NCBI GenBank assembly: GCA_010093705.1
Contig: MU006096.1
Span: forward strand, 801,908-865,907
Reading direction: 5' to 3'
Origin: Patellaria atrata CBS 101060
Taxonomy: Eukaryota; Ascomycota; Dothideomycetes; Patellariales; Patellariaceae
DNA length: 64,000 nt
The notes beneath the pieces are model-generated. The model was not told the origin of the DNA. It did not search any database and worked only from the letters and a program-made list of their open reading frames with translations. Positions 11,673-23,056 of this stretch are shown piece after piece (positions within the stretch are counted from its first letter, which is position 1; the number at the start of each line of letters is the position of its first letter). The position numbers were made by a program, and so were the translations under genes.

Positions 11673-13117
11673 TTGGGGGTGGGCAATTTGGGTATGAGTG
11701 ATGATTGAGCGCAGATTTTGCGGAGATGTACATATTTTCAACAAGCTCATGAGAACCTTCCGGGCTGTTTGCGAGACCGAGGAAATAACTAGGGTGAGGT
11801 TCTTGACGATTTGGGGTGTATAACACAGACGGGAATCAGCGTTTGATTGATATCATAGTATACTTGAATCCATCCCTTTACCCAGAAATACTCTGAAGAT
11901 CGAATTCCCGATAGTTTGTTTCCGCGATTGGAAGCCAAGTTAGTGACTTACTACTGGCTACCCGCGGACCATTTGAGTTAGTTAGAGCCAAATATGTCTC
12001 TGACATCGTGATATTAGACTCTGTGTGAAGTGTTTAGTACGCTTGGGTTTACAATATGGTATCTTCGTTTATCTACTCATTTAAGTCCAGCTATCTTCAC
12101 AGACCCCAGTATAGAAAGAAGTAATCAATCAGTTACATAGAAGACGTCACTTTCTGGACGTGATATCGATCATTCGTAGCTCAAAACGTATTCTTAGCCG
12201 TTGTATCAGTGTAAGTCTTTAAATATATTAGGTCTTTGCTGTTTTGTAAGAGGGGAAGTTGAAAGGGTTAATGGTCATACAGTCGACTCGTATTCGAGGA
12301 TTGGGTGAACCTTGGGATTATATTCACTGGGGTTGTGGTCAATACGGTATTATTTCCGAGTATATGTTATTGGACGAGATAGAAGGATGAGCTGAAATGA
12401 GTGATTATTGGGTGTAGAAGTTAGGAGGAAACACCCTTTTCATGGGAGAAGTCGTAGGGTGGGACCGAACAGATGACTGGTCGCGTGCTTAGACGAAGCT
12501 TTATGCTAATAATGCGTGGCGTATCTAATAAGGCATATATTATAGACCCCATCAACTAGTTCGACATTGAATGGAGTTCTAATTGTTTAGCTTCGTGGTA
12601 GAGCTAACCGAATAGAACCATTCCGGTGAAGCTATCATCAGCCTTGTGTATTCCAGAACATGATAAGATACGATCATTCCTACTTCACTTGACAAGAAAT
12701 CAGTCTTTACCAAACCTTCGCACGAGGAACCTTACCTTATCTACGATAGCCGGGAACATAATTCTTAATTCTGGCTGATGGCTTAATTGGGACAACTTTT
12801 TAATCAATTTCTTTCAGTCAAATCAGTTCGATTCCTTTCACAGTCAAATTTCGTATTTCCTATTAATCTCTTGCCCCAACACACAAGCCCACAGAGAATA
12901 AAGGTGAATCCCTCGAGGGGTTTCCTTATCCCCTCAGCAGAGGGGGTTTCCTTTTACAATTTTTTTTTTTCTTTTTCACCCCCTTCCACCTTCTTTTTTC
13001 ATCTCGCAACTGTGCTCAAGCTCCATCAATTAGCTGACCGGAAAGAGATATCAATCAGCATATGTTCTCAACATTCCAATTTACGAGATCGATATCTTAG
13101 AAGAGATATTCAAAATT
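11673..13117. other. Intergenic, no gene recognised
   Basis: About 1.4 kb. A pyrimidine-rich tract (long T run then C/T) occupies 12955-13005, typical of strong fungal promoters, just upstream of the three-domain gene. A 133-aa frame at 12787-13188 overlaps the start of that gene and has no recognisable content, so it is not called. Confidence 0.5.
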
Positions 13118-15109
13118 ATGGCGGACATATTCTTTCCTCCTTATACAAGTGGGAACACAAAAATAAACCCAGAGTTCAGCCACGTTAGATCCAGGTCCTC
13201 AGTATCTCTCCGCCATTTCATACGGCATAAGTACCCCATTTGCGATTTCTTTGTGTCTCCTGGGCACACTTGGCTTGAAAGAAAGAAGATAGAACAAACC
13301 GCGCTCACCGTACAACCTATCCTCATCAATATCTCAGTTACGAGGTTGAAACATAAGCGATTCAAGTTACGTCGAGTAGAGATATGGGACGGGCATCATA
13401 GACTTCTTGCAGCATTGCAATCATGTGGACCCCACGCAACTCTTCATAACTGTGTATCTTGGCTTAGTGGCGAGCGAGATGTCGCAAAAAGAGGCAGCGT
13501 CGCAGTGATTCTAATAAACTGCCGGACAGTGACGAAAGAGTTGTATGAACAATGGGTGAAATTATCAGGACTCCTTTTGCACTATCCATTAGCAGAAGCT
13601 CTGGTTCCTGCTCCTGGGTTTATGCCTGAGCCATACACCGTAAAGTTAGATCAAAGAGTCTCTACCATAGGGGACGAGTCTCGTTTAGGAGAAACAAATT
13701 TTTTTAGCGGAGATTCTGATATTGCTCGACTTGGATTATTCTTTGGTTCATTCGATCCAATCCACAACGGACATCTTGATATAATGGACTATCTCCTGAA
13801 AGAAAACACTCTGGAGATTATTGTCCTTATTCCAAACATGGAGGCGGTCAACAAGTCTTTCCACACTTCTCGATTCCATCGGATTGCCCTTATGAAGTTA
13901 GCCCTTGGGTCTTTGACCCGGCAGTATCCGGGTAGAATTTTCATATTCCTTCGAAATACCAATTGGGTGGGTTCCATGGAAGTACGTGAAGCATTCATGG
14001 AAGGTATAGCTCAAGTGTTTGGAATTCCCCATAGATCTATTTACCACATTGAAGGCTTCGAAGCACAGAAGCCATTCTTAGGCCTCTTCCCCTCCATTGT
14101 TCTTCCCAGAGCGACCGATGCTCTCACAGAGCATGCGATAGCAGGTATTCATCCGCGTTCGAAAGTTGATCGATTCTTCCAGGACCGGTGGAATCTAAGT
14201 TCTTCAGCTATCCGCCGATGGCTTCAGCTTTACCGGATCCCACATCCAAGCATCCGCAGTCCTGCAGTCGAACCATTCGTTGCGGCAGCTCTCCCGGCCA
14301 CAGTAAAGCTATACATCGAGAGCAACCAGCTCTATCTGACGGAAATTCCCTTCTTCAATCTGAAGCCCAAGATACTTCCATCGGCGGATTTTGTCCCTCA
14401 ACATCATAACACAGATGTATCTGATGTATCACTCACTAGTTACCTCCTGACGACTGGCACAGCCGCTCGTATCACTGCTTTCCGCACCCAAGCGGCACAC
14501 CTCAATCTTGCGATCTCCGAGACCCTGCTTTTTCATGGAAACTCTATCAACGTTTGCCCCAACGGCCTCATCACCCATAACTCTGCGTATCTGACACCCT
14601 CACGCGGCTATCTAAACCCGACACATAGTCCTCATGCATCCTCTATCCGTCTCTCCCCTTCTCTCCCTTATCCCGTCACGAACTTTGAGCTTGCATGCTA
14701 TCTTTCGCACCATCAAATTTGGGCTGCTTCTTTCTGGTGCGGATCGCCACATGTCCTAATCGCCGAAGACCGAGCCGTCTTCACCTCTAACTTTGCAACG
14801 CGACTTAAAGCCGTACTGCCGGAGCTCGCTAAACTAGACTACTCACTGTGTTACCTGTACAGTCGGCCATCGGCACCGGCGCTGAGGAAAGCGGGAGATG
14901 GTGAGTTACTGCTAACAGCGTATGTGGTCAGTCGACTGGGTCTGCAGGTACTGCTAGGGAAAGCATTCCCGGTAAGGAGACCGGTAGATTGGTATGTGAA
15001 AGAGACTTTGAGTAAAGAGGGCAAGAACCCGGGGATATATGCGGCGTCTTTGGTTGAGAGAAATGAGGAGCTCGTTACTACGATTCCGAAGGTGTCGCAT
15101 AATTGGTGA
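13118..15109 (+). CDS. Three-domain protein: ParB-like + NMNAT-like nucleotidyltransferase + GT25-like glycosyltransferase
   Basis: Intronless, 663 aa. Residues about 65-110 contain a ParB/sulfiredoxin-like patch with WDGHHRLLAAL (DGHHRL at 91-96). Residues about 200-395 look like a nicotinamide/nicotinate-mononucleotide adenylyltransferase or cytidylyltransferase: LGLFFGSFDPIHNGHL with the HxGH signature (GSFDP at 210-214, HNGH at 216-219), and the ISSTxIR-type motif SSSAIRRWL starting at 361. Residues about 445-655 resemble glycosyltransferase family 25: LACYLSHHQIWAA, VLIAEDRAVF (Glu550-Asp551), TAYVVSRLGLQVLL and RPVDWYVKE from 622. The GT25 EDD-type motif reads EDR here, so metal binding may differ. 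Substrate unknown. The domain set and lack of introns suggest bacterial origin or fusion (inference). Domain calls are from motifs only. Confidence 0.8.
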   Translation: MADIFFPPYTSGNTKINPEFSHVRSRSSVSLRHFIRHKYPICDFFVSPGHTWLERKKIEQTALTVQPILINISVTRLKHKRFKLRRVEIWDGHHRLLAALQSCGPHATLHNCVSWLSGERDVAKRGSVAVILINCRTVTKELYEQWVKLSGLLLHYPLAEALVPAPGFMPEPYTVKLDQRVSTIGDESRLGETNFFSGDSDIARLGLFFGSFDPIHNGHLDIMDYLLKENTLEIIVLIPNMEAVNKSFHTSRFHRIALMKLALGSLTRQYPGRIFIFLRNTNWVGSMEVREAFMEGIAQVFGIPHRSIYHIEGFEAQKPFLGLFPSIVLPRATDALTEHAIAGIHPRSKVDRFFQDRWNLSSSAIRRWLQLYRIPHPSIRSPAVEPFVAAALPATVKLYIESNQLYLTEIPFFNLKPKILPSADFVPQHHNTDVSDVSLTSYLLTTGTAARITAFRTQAAHLNLAISETLLFHGNSINVCPNGLITHNSAYLTPSRGYLNPTHSPHASSIRLSPSLPYPVTNFELACYLSHHQIWAASFWCGSPHVLIAEDRAVFTSNFATRLKAVLPELAKLDYSLCYLYSRPSAPALRKAGDGELLLTAYVVSRLGLQVLLGKAFPVRRPVDWYVKETLSKEGKNPGIYAASLVERNEELVTTIPKVSHNW

Positions 15110-15930
15110 GAGGGGGATTATCTTGGTGATACGCAAATGGACAACTGAATAAGCTGAGCGTTATTCGTGGTGATATAATGGAAAACTTAAGGAAGAATAG
15201 GATCTAAATTGCTCTAGTAGTAGGCGAGGTGAAAATAAACCTCTCATATCGAAGGAGAAAATGTTCTACTTCATATAATAAGACAAATACTATGGTTCAA
15301 TTTATCAAGTGATAGAACACCACTTCAACGGCCAGTTGAGAACTTCGTCGACCGAGTCCCTATACTTACGGGTACATATTGAAAGACCACGTTAAAGCGA
15401 GCTTCATCGTAAGAAATAAATTTCGTTATCTGGCTGCTCTACTGTGCTAGGATACAGATCAAAAGCACTTCTGACTCACTGGGAGCAGAAGCCAAATTCG
15501 TGACCAGAAACAAATATCTACGGAAATCGAACAAATGGGAACATGAAGAATAGTTTCCGAATGTGTGCATGGCTAGTGGACAGAACCACTGAGAATTAAT
15601 TTAGGTTTGTCGTGGGAAAAGGAGGAGATGTCGTTAGATTTGGGAAGAGAAGGGATCTTCGCGCTACTTCCAAAAGAGGTCTAGTTCAACTCAGTGTTCT
15701 CTATCGAGTACCTCTTCTTCTCTATTTCTAATGATATGGCATCGAACGAGATTCTTGTGTTGCCGTGTCTTTCATCTCCACGAGACTTTACGGAGAGAAA
15801 TGCGAAGTATTGTTCCGTTTCAGATGAAATGGTTGTAGTCAACCTCCACGTGATCTAGGGGTTGAAACTTCAAAGTCGGAGAGATAAAACAGTCTCCTAA
15901 AACCTCAAAATTCTCTACCGGGCATCAAAA
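15110..15930. other. Intergenic: promoter of ALG3
   Basis: About 820 bp without a recognisable gene, AT-rich in its first half. No repeats seen. Confidence 0.55.
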
Positions 15931-17371
15931 ATGGCTGCAATGAATTTTATCAGAGATTTATTTGTGAACTCAAGGCATACGCGTTGGATATCGCCGCTCC
16001 TCCTTATTGCCGACGCGGCGCTTTGTGGACTCATCATATGGAAAATTCCATGTAAACACTCCCGAATATTTTGATATAACCATCAATATCATCTAAATGT
16101 CCATATTTCTGATATACCATAGATACCGAAATCGACTGGCGAGCATACATGGAGCAGGTCTCCCAATATCTAGCCGGTGAACGCGATTATTTCAAGATCA
16201 AAGGCGGTACTGGTCCATTAGTATATCCAGGATTACACGTGCAAATCTATCGAGCTCTTTACTCTATTACGGATGAAGGCAGAGATATTCGACTTGCGCA
16301 AGGCATCTTTGGACTACTCTATCTCGCCACTTTGGCGGCTGTGATGCTATGTTACCGACAAGCTAAGGTATGATAGTCTCTACTAAGAACTTGATATCAT
16401 AGTAATATGGAATGAGTTTCTGAGATTTATAGGCGCCACCATATGTTTTCCCACTTTTAGTATTATCGAAGCGTTTGCATAGCATCTACGTTCTAAGGTG
16501 TTTCAATGATTGCTTCGCCGTGTTCTTTCTGTGGACAGCCATTTACCTTTATCAAAAGCGTATGTATACTGCTGGCTCCATTCTCTATTCCTGCGGACTA
16601 GGTGTGAAAATGAGCGTCCTACTGGTACTACCCACGATGGGAATGATATTCCTACAGGTAATGGGAAGGGAAAGAGCAACGACTCAAGCTATGTTAATAG
16701 GCCAAATGCAGGTAAGGAACAACTGAATGCCACCCACAATGAAGAGATACTAACGTATAAAGGTACTCTTTGGACTTGAATTCTTAAAATCGAATACGAC
16801 AAGCTACATGTCACGTGCATTCGAGTTCACCCGACAATTCCTGTACAAATGGACAGTCAATTGGCGTTTCATTTCCGAAGATACATTTCTGTCTAAGCCT
16901 TTTGCGTATGGTCTACTGATAGCTCATCTTTGGCTACTCATACTTTTTGCGTCCACAAGGTGGAACAAACCATCGAAAAGATCTCTCCCAGACATATTCC
17001 GCATGATCATCAAGCAGCCCTCTGTGCCCGAGGAATGGGAAATCACCAAACGTGTGACACCTCAATTTATTTTGACGTCCTTGCTCACGGCCAACGCCAT
17101 TGGTATGCTATGTGCCAGATCTTTACATTATCAGTTCTACTCGTGGTTAGCGTGGGGCACGCCTTTTCTATTATGGAGGACAGGCTTCCATCCAATTGTA
17201 CAGTATGCATTATGGGGGGCGCAGGAGTGGGCATGGAATGTATATCCCAGCACGTCAGCAAGCTCGATGGTTGTGGTGGGTGTACTTGGAGTTACTGTTG
17301 GTGGTGTGTGGTGGGGAACCAGCGAGGACTTCGAGGACGCACCAAAAACCGAGCATCAGCATGTTGAATAA
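15931..17371 (+). CDS. ALG3: Dol-P-Man:Man5GlcNAc2-PP-Dol alpha-1,3-mannosyltransferase
   Basis: Exons 15931-16051, 16123-16367, 16433-16711 and 16763-17371 give 417 aa; yeast Alg3 is 458. The enzyme adds the first lumenal mannose to the N-glycan precursor in the ER membrane, using dolichyl-phosphate mannose. Family signatures: [13 protein letters not shown] with the lumenal acidic pair, [53 protein letters not shown] and [17 protein letters not shown]. Many hydrophobic spans fit a polytopic protein. The start ATG ([11 protein letters not shown]) follows a good context, CAAAA. It converges with the EIF1AD-like gene, leaving 41 bp between stop codons. Confidence 0.95.
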
Positions 17372-17412
17372 AGGAATGTTGATACAGGTTCCTTCCCCAA
17401 AATATATGCTGC

Positions 17413-17882
17413 TCATGTCTCAGCTTCCTCCTGAGGTGGAAGTTTGCCGACCGTTGAATCTTCATCCTCACTGTCGTCCGGATATGTGGATCGTTTTACG
17501 AAGTCCTTTGGCCTATGAAGTGTTAGATAATTAAGTAAATTATTCGCAAGATCTTAGATGGAATATCATACCAATATGCCATCTTCCTCCAATCCTTTTC
17601 TTCTCTTACCACGTTCACAATCTCCCCGTCAAGCTTATTTTCACGATCTGCTAAGGCCGCCGTATCTACGAGGACGTATCCGCCCCGCTTGATCCATATT
17701 TGTGACCGGAATCGGGAGGGTAACTCTACCAGAGCAGAGTCACCGGAGGGGAGTTCGACGGAATAGAGATTGTTACCCGTCGCTTTTACAACCCGAGCAA
17801 TTGTTTCGTGCTCGGACAGCTGATCGGGAGGAGAGCAAGTTTCGTCTGCTGTAGCGAGCAAGTTACGTTTTGAACGACCCAT
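17413..17882 (-). CDS. EIF1AD-like protein (eIF1A/S1-like OB-fold)
   Basis: Two exons, 17882-17572 and 17512-17413, encode 136 aa. The OB-fold region reads TIARVVKATGNNLYSVELPS then LVELPSRFRSQIWIKRGGYV, matching eIF1A-domain-containing protein EIF1AD, a relative of translation factor 1A found mostly in the nucleus of animals. The acidic tail (DDSEDEDSTVGKLPPQEEAE) is also typical. Intron 1 starts GTATGA within the codon for Trp. Role in fungi is not well established. Convergent with ALG3. Confidence 0.88.
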
Positions 17883-18656
17883 TGAAAGAGGATATCTAAT
17901 CAACTTGTCTTTGTAGGTGGGATGTCGAACTTTGACGAAGTGTGGAGAGATGTGCAAAAGAAGAAGAGTTGCCGACCAAGGGACCCTACAGGGCAACTTC
18001 TCCCGAACCCTGATCCTTATTCCTGCTTCTTCCTTTTCACCTCAATAAGTTTCAATTGCGATAATCTTTTCTCTCGTACTCTTTAGAAGTGAAAGTAACA
18101 CGCTGAAAGCCACTGACAAGGAATTGCAAATTCGACATCTCGACACGCTTTGACTTCATTAGTTTAGAGCCCCTTGGACTTAGAAGTCGTTACGAATCTT
18201 CATCATGAGTACCTTACCTTACGGAGAGTGTAAGGATGCTTATCAATCCCCTGCTGCGGTTGCATTTCCACTTCGAGTATTCATTCCACTCGTCAGTCTC
18301 CCAAGTCGTCATCTTTACTCTCTGATCATTGGTCTCTATGGATGAATGGGTGGGGAACCTAGGGATTTGTCATCTGCTGGCATGGTATGATCTAATTCCC
18401 TACAGTTCAACCATTCGTTATCCATACCTAAAGTCCCTACCGCTAAGTGATATCGTTCATGATGCGCGTTCAACCAGTAGGTATAAATCATATCCAATAC
18501 CTACCAACTAAGAGTTCTTCTTTTAACAGGGTCTTGTAAACCTGAAATATCAATTCTCATTTTGTTTTCGTAGCTCTCTAGTCTAAGTACTCCACAGTCA
18601 ATTCATAGCTTTCAATTCATAACTCAAGTTGTTTCCGCATTCATCCTTATCCCATC
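17883..18656. other. Intergenic, divergent promoters
   Basis: About 770 bp between the EIF1AD-like gene and the MFS transporter gene. No gene or repeat recognised. Confidence 0.55.
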
Positions 18657-20374
18657 ATGACGTCCCATACAATAGGCGCGTTCATTGAGGTACAACCATC
18701 GGAGTCAATTCAAAACCTCCCTCCGGTCCTTCAGAAGCCTACCAAGCAGAGTCCGACCCCAATTGAATTGGACGAACTCCAGTTTGGGCACGAATATCAT
18801 GGACCATCGCCGGCCCATGACGGATCTCATAGTACCGATACTGGTATTCAAACCCCCAAAACCCCTGGCAAACTTGAGATGAGCAGACCCGCTACTCCAG
18901 ACCAAGATGACGGCGTTGCAGTTGTTCAGAGCTGGTCTAGTTCTCCAATGAATAAATGGCGGATTCTCAGTACTTGCTGGAGCTTCCTCGGTGGTGGCTT
19001 GAATGATAGTGCTCCTGGTGCTTTGATACCTTACATAGAAACGTACTATGGTATTGGCTATGCCGTTGTATCCATCATCTTCGTCACTCTGGTATGTACA
19101 ATATAGGAGTCCAGTTGATTCTTTCCCCACGAAGTGTATATTAATATGTCGATACAGGCAATTGGGTTTATCACTTCTGCGTTTTTTACAGATGCAATCT
19201 TAGCCAAATTAGGGCGAGGTAAATCCATGATGGTCGCTGAAGCCTTGATGCTCGCCAGCTACGTGGTCATCGTCTTTACTCCCCCCTTTCCTGTCGTCTG
19301 TGCTGCGTAAGATCCCTCATAAATCGCCCCCATGGAAATGTCTAATCTCCGTCAGCTTCTTCTTATGTGGTCTGGGATATGGCTCAGTTCTAGCTATGAG
19401 CAATGTATTCATGGCCAACCTAGCGAATTCTACTCTTTTCCTTGGATTCGGCCATGGTACTTATGGAATCGGCGGTGAGTTCGTGTCTTCTGCTCATAAA
19501 ACTGTACTCAGCTGATGTGGGCAGGCGTTATCGGGCCAATTATAGCAACAACTATGGTATCTCGTGGTTTCTTATGGTCCCGATATTATTTCATAACCAT
19601 AGGGGTTAAGGCCTTCGCGATTGCTAGCGAGGGTTGGGCTTTCTGGAACTACGAGAAAGAGGAGCCTACTAGACTGCTAAATTCCCGTCAACAAGACACT
19701 GAACAGCGTAACTCATCAGATCTTAGCGAACCGAGCAAGATACAATTACTGAGAAAAGCTCTCAAAAATCGGATGACACTTATTGGGGCCTTGTTAATCT
19801 TCGCCTACCAGGGTGCAGAAGTCTCCATTTCTGGCTGGGTCATCTCCTTCCTGATCACATACCGTAACGGTGATCCATCTCGCGTAGGATACGTAACGGC
19901 GGGCTTTTGGGTAAGTAAATAGTTCTTTCATGATGTGAGGACTACGTTGAGTATAAGTAGGGTGGTATTACAGTTGGCCGCTTCGTCCTGACCCATTTTG
20001 CCTCTCGTATCGGCGAACGTAGATTCACCTATATCATGACATTAGGCACAATCGCACTTCAAATCTTTGTTTGGTTTGTACCGAATGTCATCGGTGATGC
20101 CGTTGCAGTCTCCATATTAGGTCTATTCCTAGGCCCGGTTTATCCGGCTGCTCAAACCATTTTCGCTCGTGTCCTCCCACGGGATATTCAAACAACTGCT
20201 ATCGGGTTTATCGGCAGCGCGGGCTCTTCCGGTGGTGCCGTCGCTCCATTCTTGACCGGTTTGCTTGCTCAAGCTATCGGTACATACGTCTTACATCCTA
20301 TTTGTATCGCGCTTTTCCTAGTTATGTTAGGTTGCTTTTATATGGCACCGAGACCTGTCAAGAGGAGGGAGTAA
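18657..20374 (+). CDS. MFS transporter, fucose-permease/Bsc6-like
   Basis: Exons 18657-19091, 19158-19306, 19356-19474, 19525-19910 and 19961-20374, all in phase, give 500 aa. About 100 N-terminal residues are hydrophilic and Pro/Ser-rich (cytosolic), then about 12 hydrophobic spans follow. Useful stretches are FLGGGLNDSAPGALIPYIE (substrate-side helix 1 of the FucP-like group), FCLC-type FFLCGLGYGSVLAMSN, AYQGAEVSISGWVISFL and the late GPVYPAAQTIFARVLPR. The nearest characterised name in this group is yeast 'bypass of stop codon protein 6' (BSC6). Substrate unknown. It is the last intact conserved gene before the accessory block. Confidence 0.88.
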
Positions 20375-21237
20375 TTGCTCTAGCCCTAGTTACTGTTTTA
20401 TACGTTAAGTGTTTATTCGATCCTTCTTCTCATGGGCTCGTATCCTCATGCATCCTTCAACGTCGAGGAAAGATGATTCAAGTCATGGACTGCATGATGA
20501 GGTTATAGTTGAGTAGGGAATTAGGCACTACCACGCGAGGTAGAATATCCGTACAGATTAGGGGAATATTACAACTACCATCGCTTGCAAAAAGCGCATA
20601 TTTACCGCACCTGGAGTTTACGGGATATCCGCATCAAGGTCAAAGGATCTTTCTGGGCCTCCAGATTTTGCATACAGCTGAGCTCGAGAAAGCGTCATAC
20701 ATGTGCATCCTTTAGAAGCTTCAGCTGTAACAAAGTGAATATTTGCGTTTGGATATGTTTTACCTTGATGGTGCAATACCTGCTCGGCACGCCGTCGCGC
20801 ATTAAAAAATTCCGTTGGCCGAATAGCCGAGAACTCCCCCAGACAGCCTGCCATCCCATGGTTTTGTCAGCGGCTCTAATTTATTTCCACTCATGATTTG
20901 CTAAAGGACCTGTATATGGATAACATTTACAAAGGTCTAGTCGAATCTTGTCAGTTCTATAGTCTTTTCGTTCTTTCCTTCGCCAGAAACGCTAATCGAA
21001 TTCATCAATCGCATCTGCCGAGGATAGCACCGAAAACATGTGTAGAAGCTTCAATTAAGCCTTCAATCAAGGAGAGAATACGGAGGAAGAGCTAGGTCGA
21101 GGAGATTATATAAGGCTGTGGATATGATATTATAGAAAAATAATCAGCATCTACACAGATTTCATATTCTCTACAAAAAATTCATTTTCTCTATTTCTAC
21201 AACACTCTATATCTCTACGAACAAACGCCTACACAAT
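20375..21237. other. Intergenic at the edge of the accessory block
   Basis: No gene recognised. Short frames at 20509-20896 carry no motif. The 5' leader of the broken aldo-keto reductase, A/C-rich with CTATTTCTACAACAC, lies just before 21238. Confidence 0.5.
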
Positions 21238-22558
21238 GGTTTTCTTTCTCACCCCAAAACCAAAGACATTCCTGGACTACCAAAGAATTCTTTCTCCGAC
21301 AGGCTGTCTCCCAGTCTCCCCTCTTGCTTAGGATCAAAGAACTTCGGTGAGTCTTGGTATGTTTGCATTGCATCTAGCCCCTCTGTTACCTGACAATGTC
21401 TTCAGGGAGGGCCGGGTGTGTAGATGCAGCAAAGATACCACCTTTGAGATCCTCGACAACTTCTGGAATGCAGGAGGGAACTTCATCGATACCTCCAACA
21501 ACTACCAATTCGAGGAGAGCGAAGAACGTATCGGCGAATAGATGAACCTTAGAGACAACCGCGAACAAATGGTCATAGCGACCAAATATACGAAATACTG
21601 GCTTGTTATGAAGAAAGATCCCCGTGTCCATTCGAGTTTCCAAGGGAATCACAGCAAAAGCTTGCGTGTGTCCGTCGAAGATAGCTTGAAGAAGTTACAG
21701 ACGAATTGCATTGACATCGTACGTTTTTCTTTTCGAACCCTTTGCTTATAAATCAATACGAGCATTTCTGTTATTGCAGCTCTACCTGCATTAGTAGGAT
21801 TACTCCACTTCAATCCCAGAAGTTATGCAGTCACTCAATCCGCTTGCTACTGCCGGTAAGGTTTTGTACCTTGGTGTCAGCGACACTCCGGCTTGGGTCG
21901 TCAGCAAGGCAAACCACTATGCCCGCGACCACGGTCTCGCCCAGTTCATGATCTACCAAGGCATGTGGAACGCAGCGAACTGCGACCTCGAGCGCGACAT
22001 CATTTCCATGTGCCGGGACGAAGGTATGGCTATAGCTCCATGGAGCGCCCTCGGTAGCGGGCAATTCAAGACCGTGGAACAGAGGAAACAACCCGGCGGA
22101 CGTGCGACTGGGCCAAACAGCGAGAAAGCTATCAAAATCTCCGAAGTGCTCGAAAAGATAGCGAAGGAGAAAATACTTTCATCACTAGTATTGTAAGTCG
22201 ACTAACCTCATAGTAAAGCGTTATGCAATACAGCGACTGATGTGGTATCTCTTAGGCCATGGCCTACGTTCTTCACAGAGCTCCAAATGTCTTCCTCGTC
22301 ATCGGCGGCCTCAACTCTGCCCACCTCCAAGGGCCCATCGATGCTCTTGGTATATCCCTCACAGAGGAGGAGTTGGAGGAAATAGATGATTCGTCTGAGT
22401 TCGATTCTTGGTTTCCACAGGCGTTCATGTTCTCTTTTTGGGGTGCCAAATACGATTCAAGGAAGAATACGAAGAACGTGATGCTGGTCCAAAATGCTTC
22501 TTGGCTCCATATACCGGAACAGGATGTTAATTATCAAGCGCCGAGGATGAACCAATAG
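21238..22558 (+). pseudogene. Broken aryl-alcohol dehydrogenase (aldo-keto reductase family)
   Basis: The reading, pieced from collinear segments, follows the norsolorinic-acid-reductase/AAD group: MVFFLTPKPKT at 21238, then FEILDNFWNAGGNFIDTSNN, QMVIATKYTK, SVEDSLKKLQTNCIDI, an intron at 21721-21779, GKVLYLGVSDTPAWVVSKAN, IYQGMWNAANCDLERDIISM and MAYVLHRAPNVFLVIGGLNS. It is not a working gene. The conserved Trp of GEWM is TAG at 21539-21541, the Trp pair of HWWD is TAG TAG at 21792-21797, and the segment around 21300-21400 is out of frame with the rest. The three stops are all TGG-to-TAG, equal to CpA-to-TpA on the other strand. These enzymes reduce aromatic aldehydes with NADPH. Confidence 0.85.
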
Positions 22559-23056
22559 AAGGAGTATAGGGCTGCGCCGTTTGAGGTTATTGGTGGGGAA
22601 GATTAGATTATTGATGAGAATTTAAACCGATGATTAGGATGTTTGCTAATTCGCAGGCCAACAGAAGTGTAATGCTATTATAAGTAGACCCACGTCCAAG
22701 AGAGTTACATGACACGACGGTATCTGGAGGCTGGATTTGCGGACCGCAAGTATGGGTGTATTTCTTTCGCTAAGGTTCTCACCTAGTAGTAGATGCGTAG
22801 TTAAAATGTAAGAAAAATCTTATTCTACTAATATAATGTCAAGAAATAGGGTTTACCAGAAAGTGACTTTGTATCGAAACAAATGTATGTCTACTAAAAA
22901 TCTCCTCCCTATAAATTCTCTTCGCTCCCGCTCTTCTGACTCTCGCTCAAACACTTTCAAACATCACTTGCTAAATACTAAACACGACAAACCACAAACG
23001 AATCATATCATTTCACAATTCATTCCTACCAACCTCTACCTCACACCTCAAACACA
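22559..23056. other. Intergenic: promoter of unknown gene A
   Basis: About 500 bp with no gene recognised. The leader before 23057 is rich in A and C and poor in G (ACCTCACACCTCAAACACA), as in expressed fungal genes. Confidence 0.55.

Noticed and set aside
12787-13188. 133-aa frame upstream of the three-domain gene
   Set aside because: Low complexity from a pyrimidine tract, overlaps the real start in another frame, no motif.
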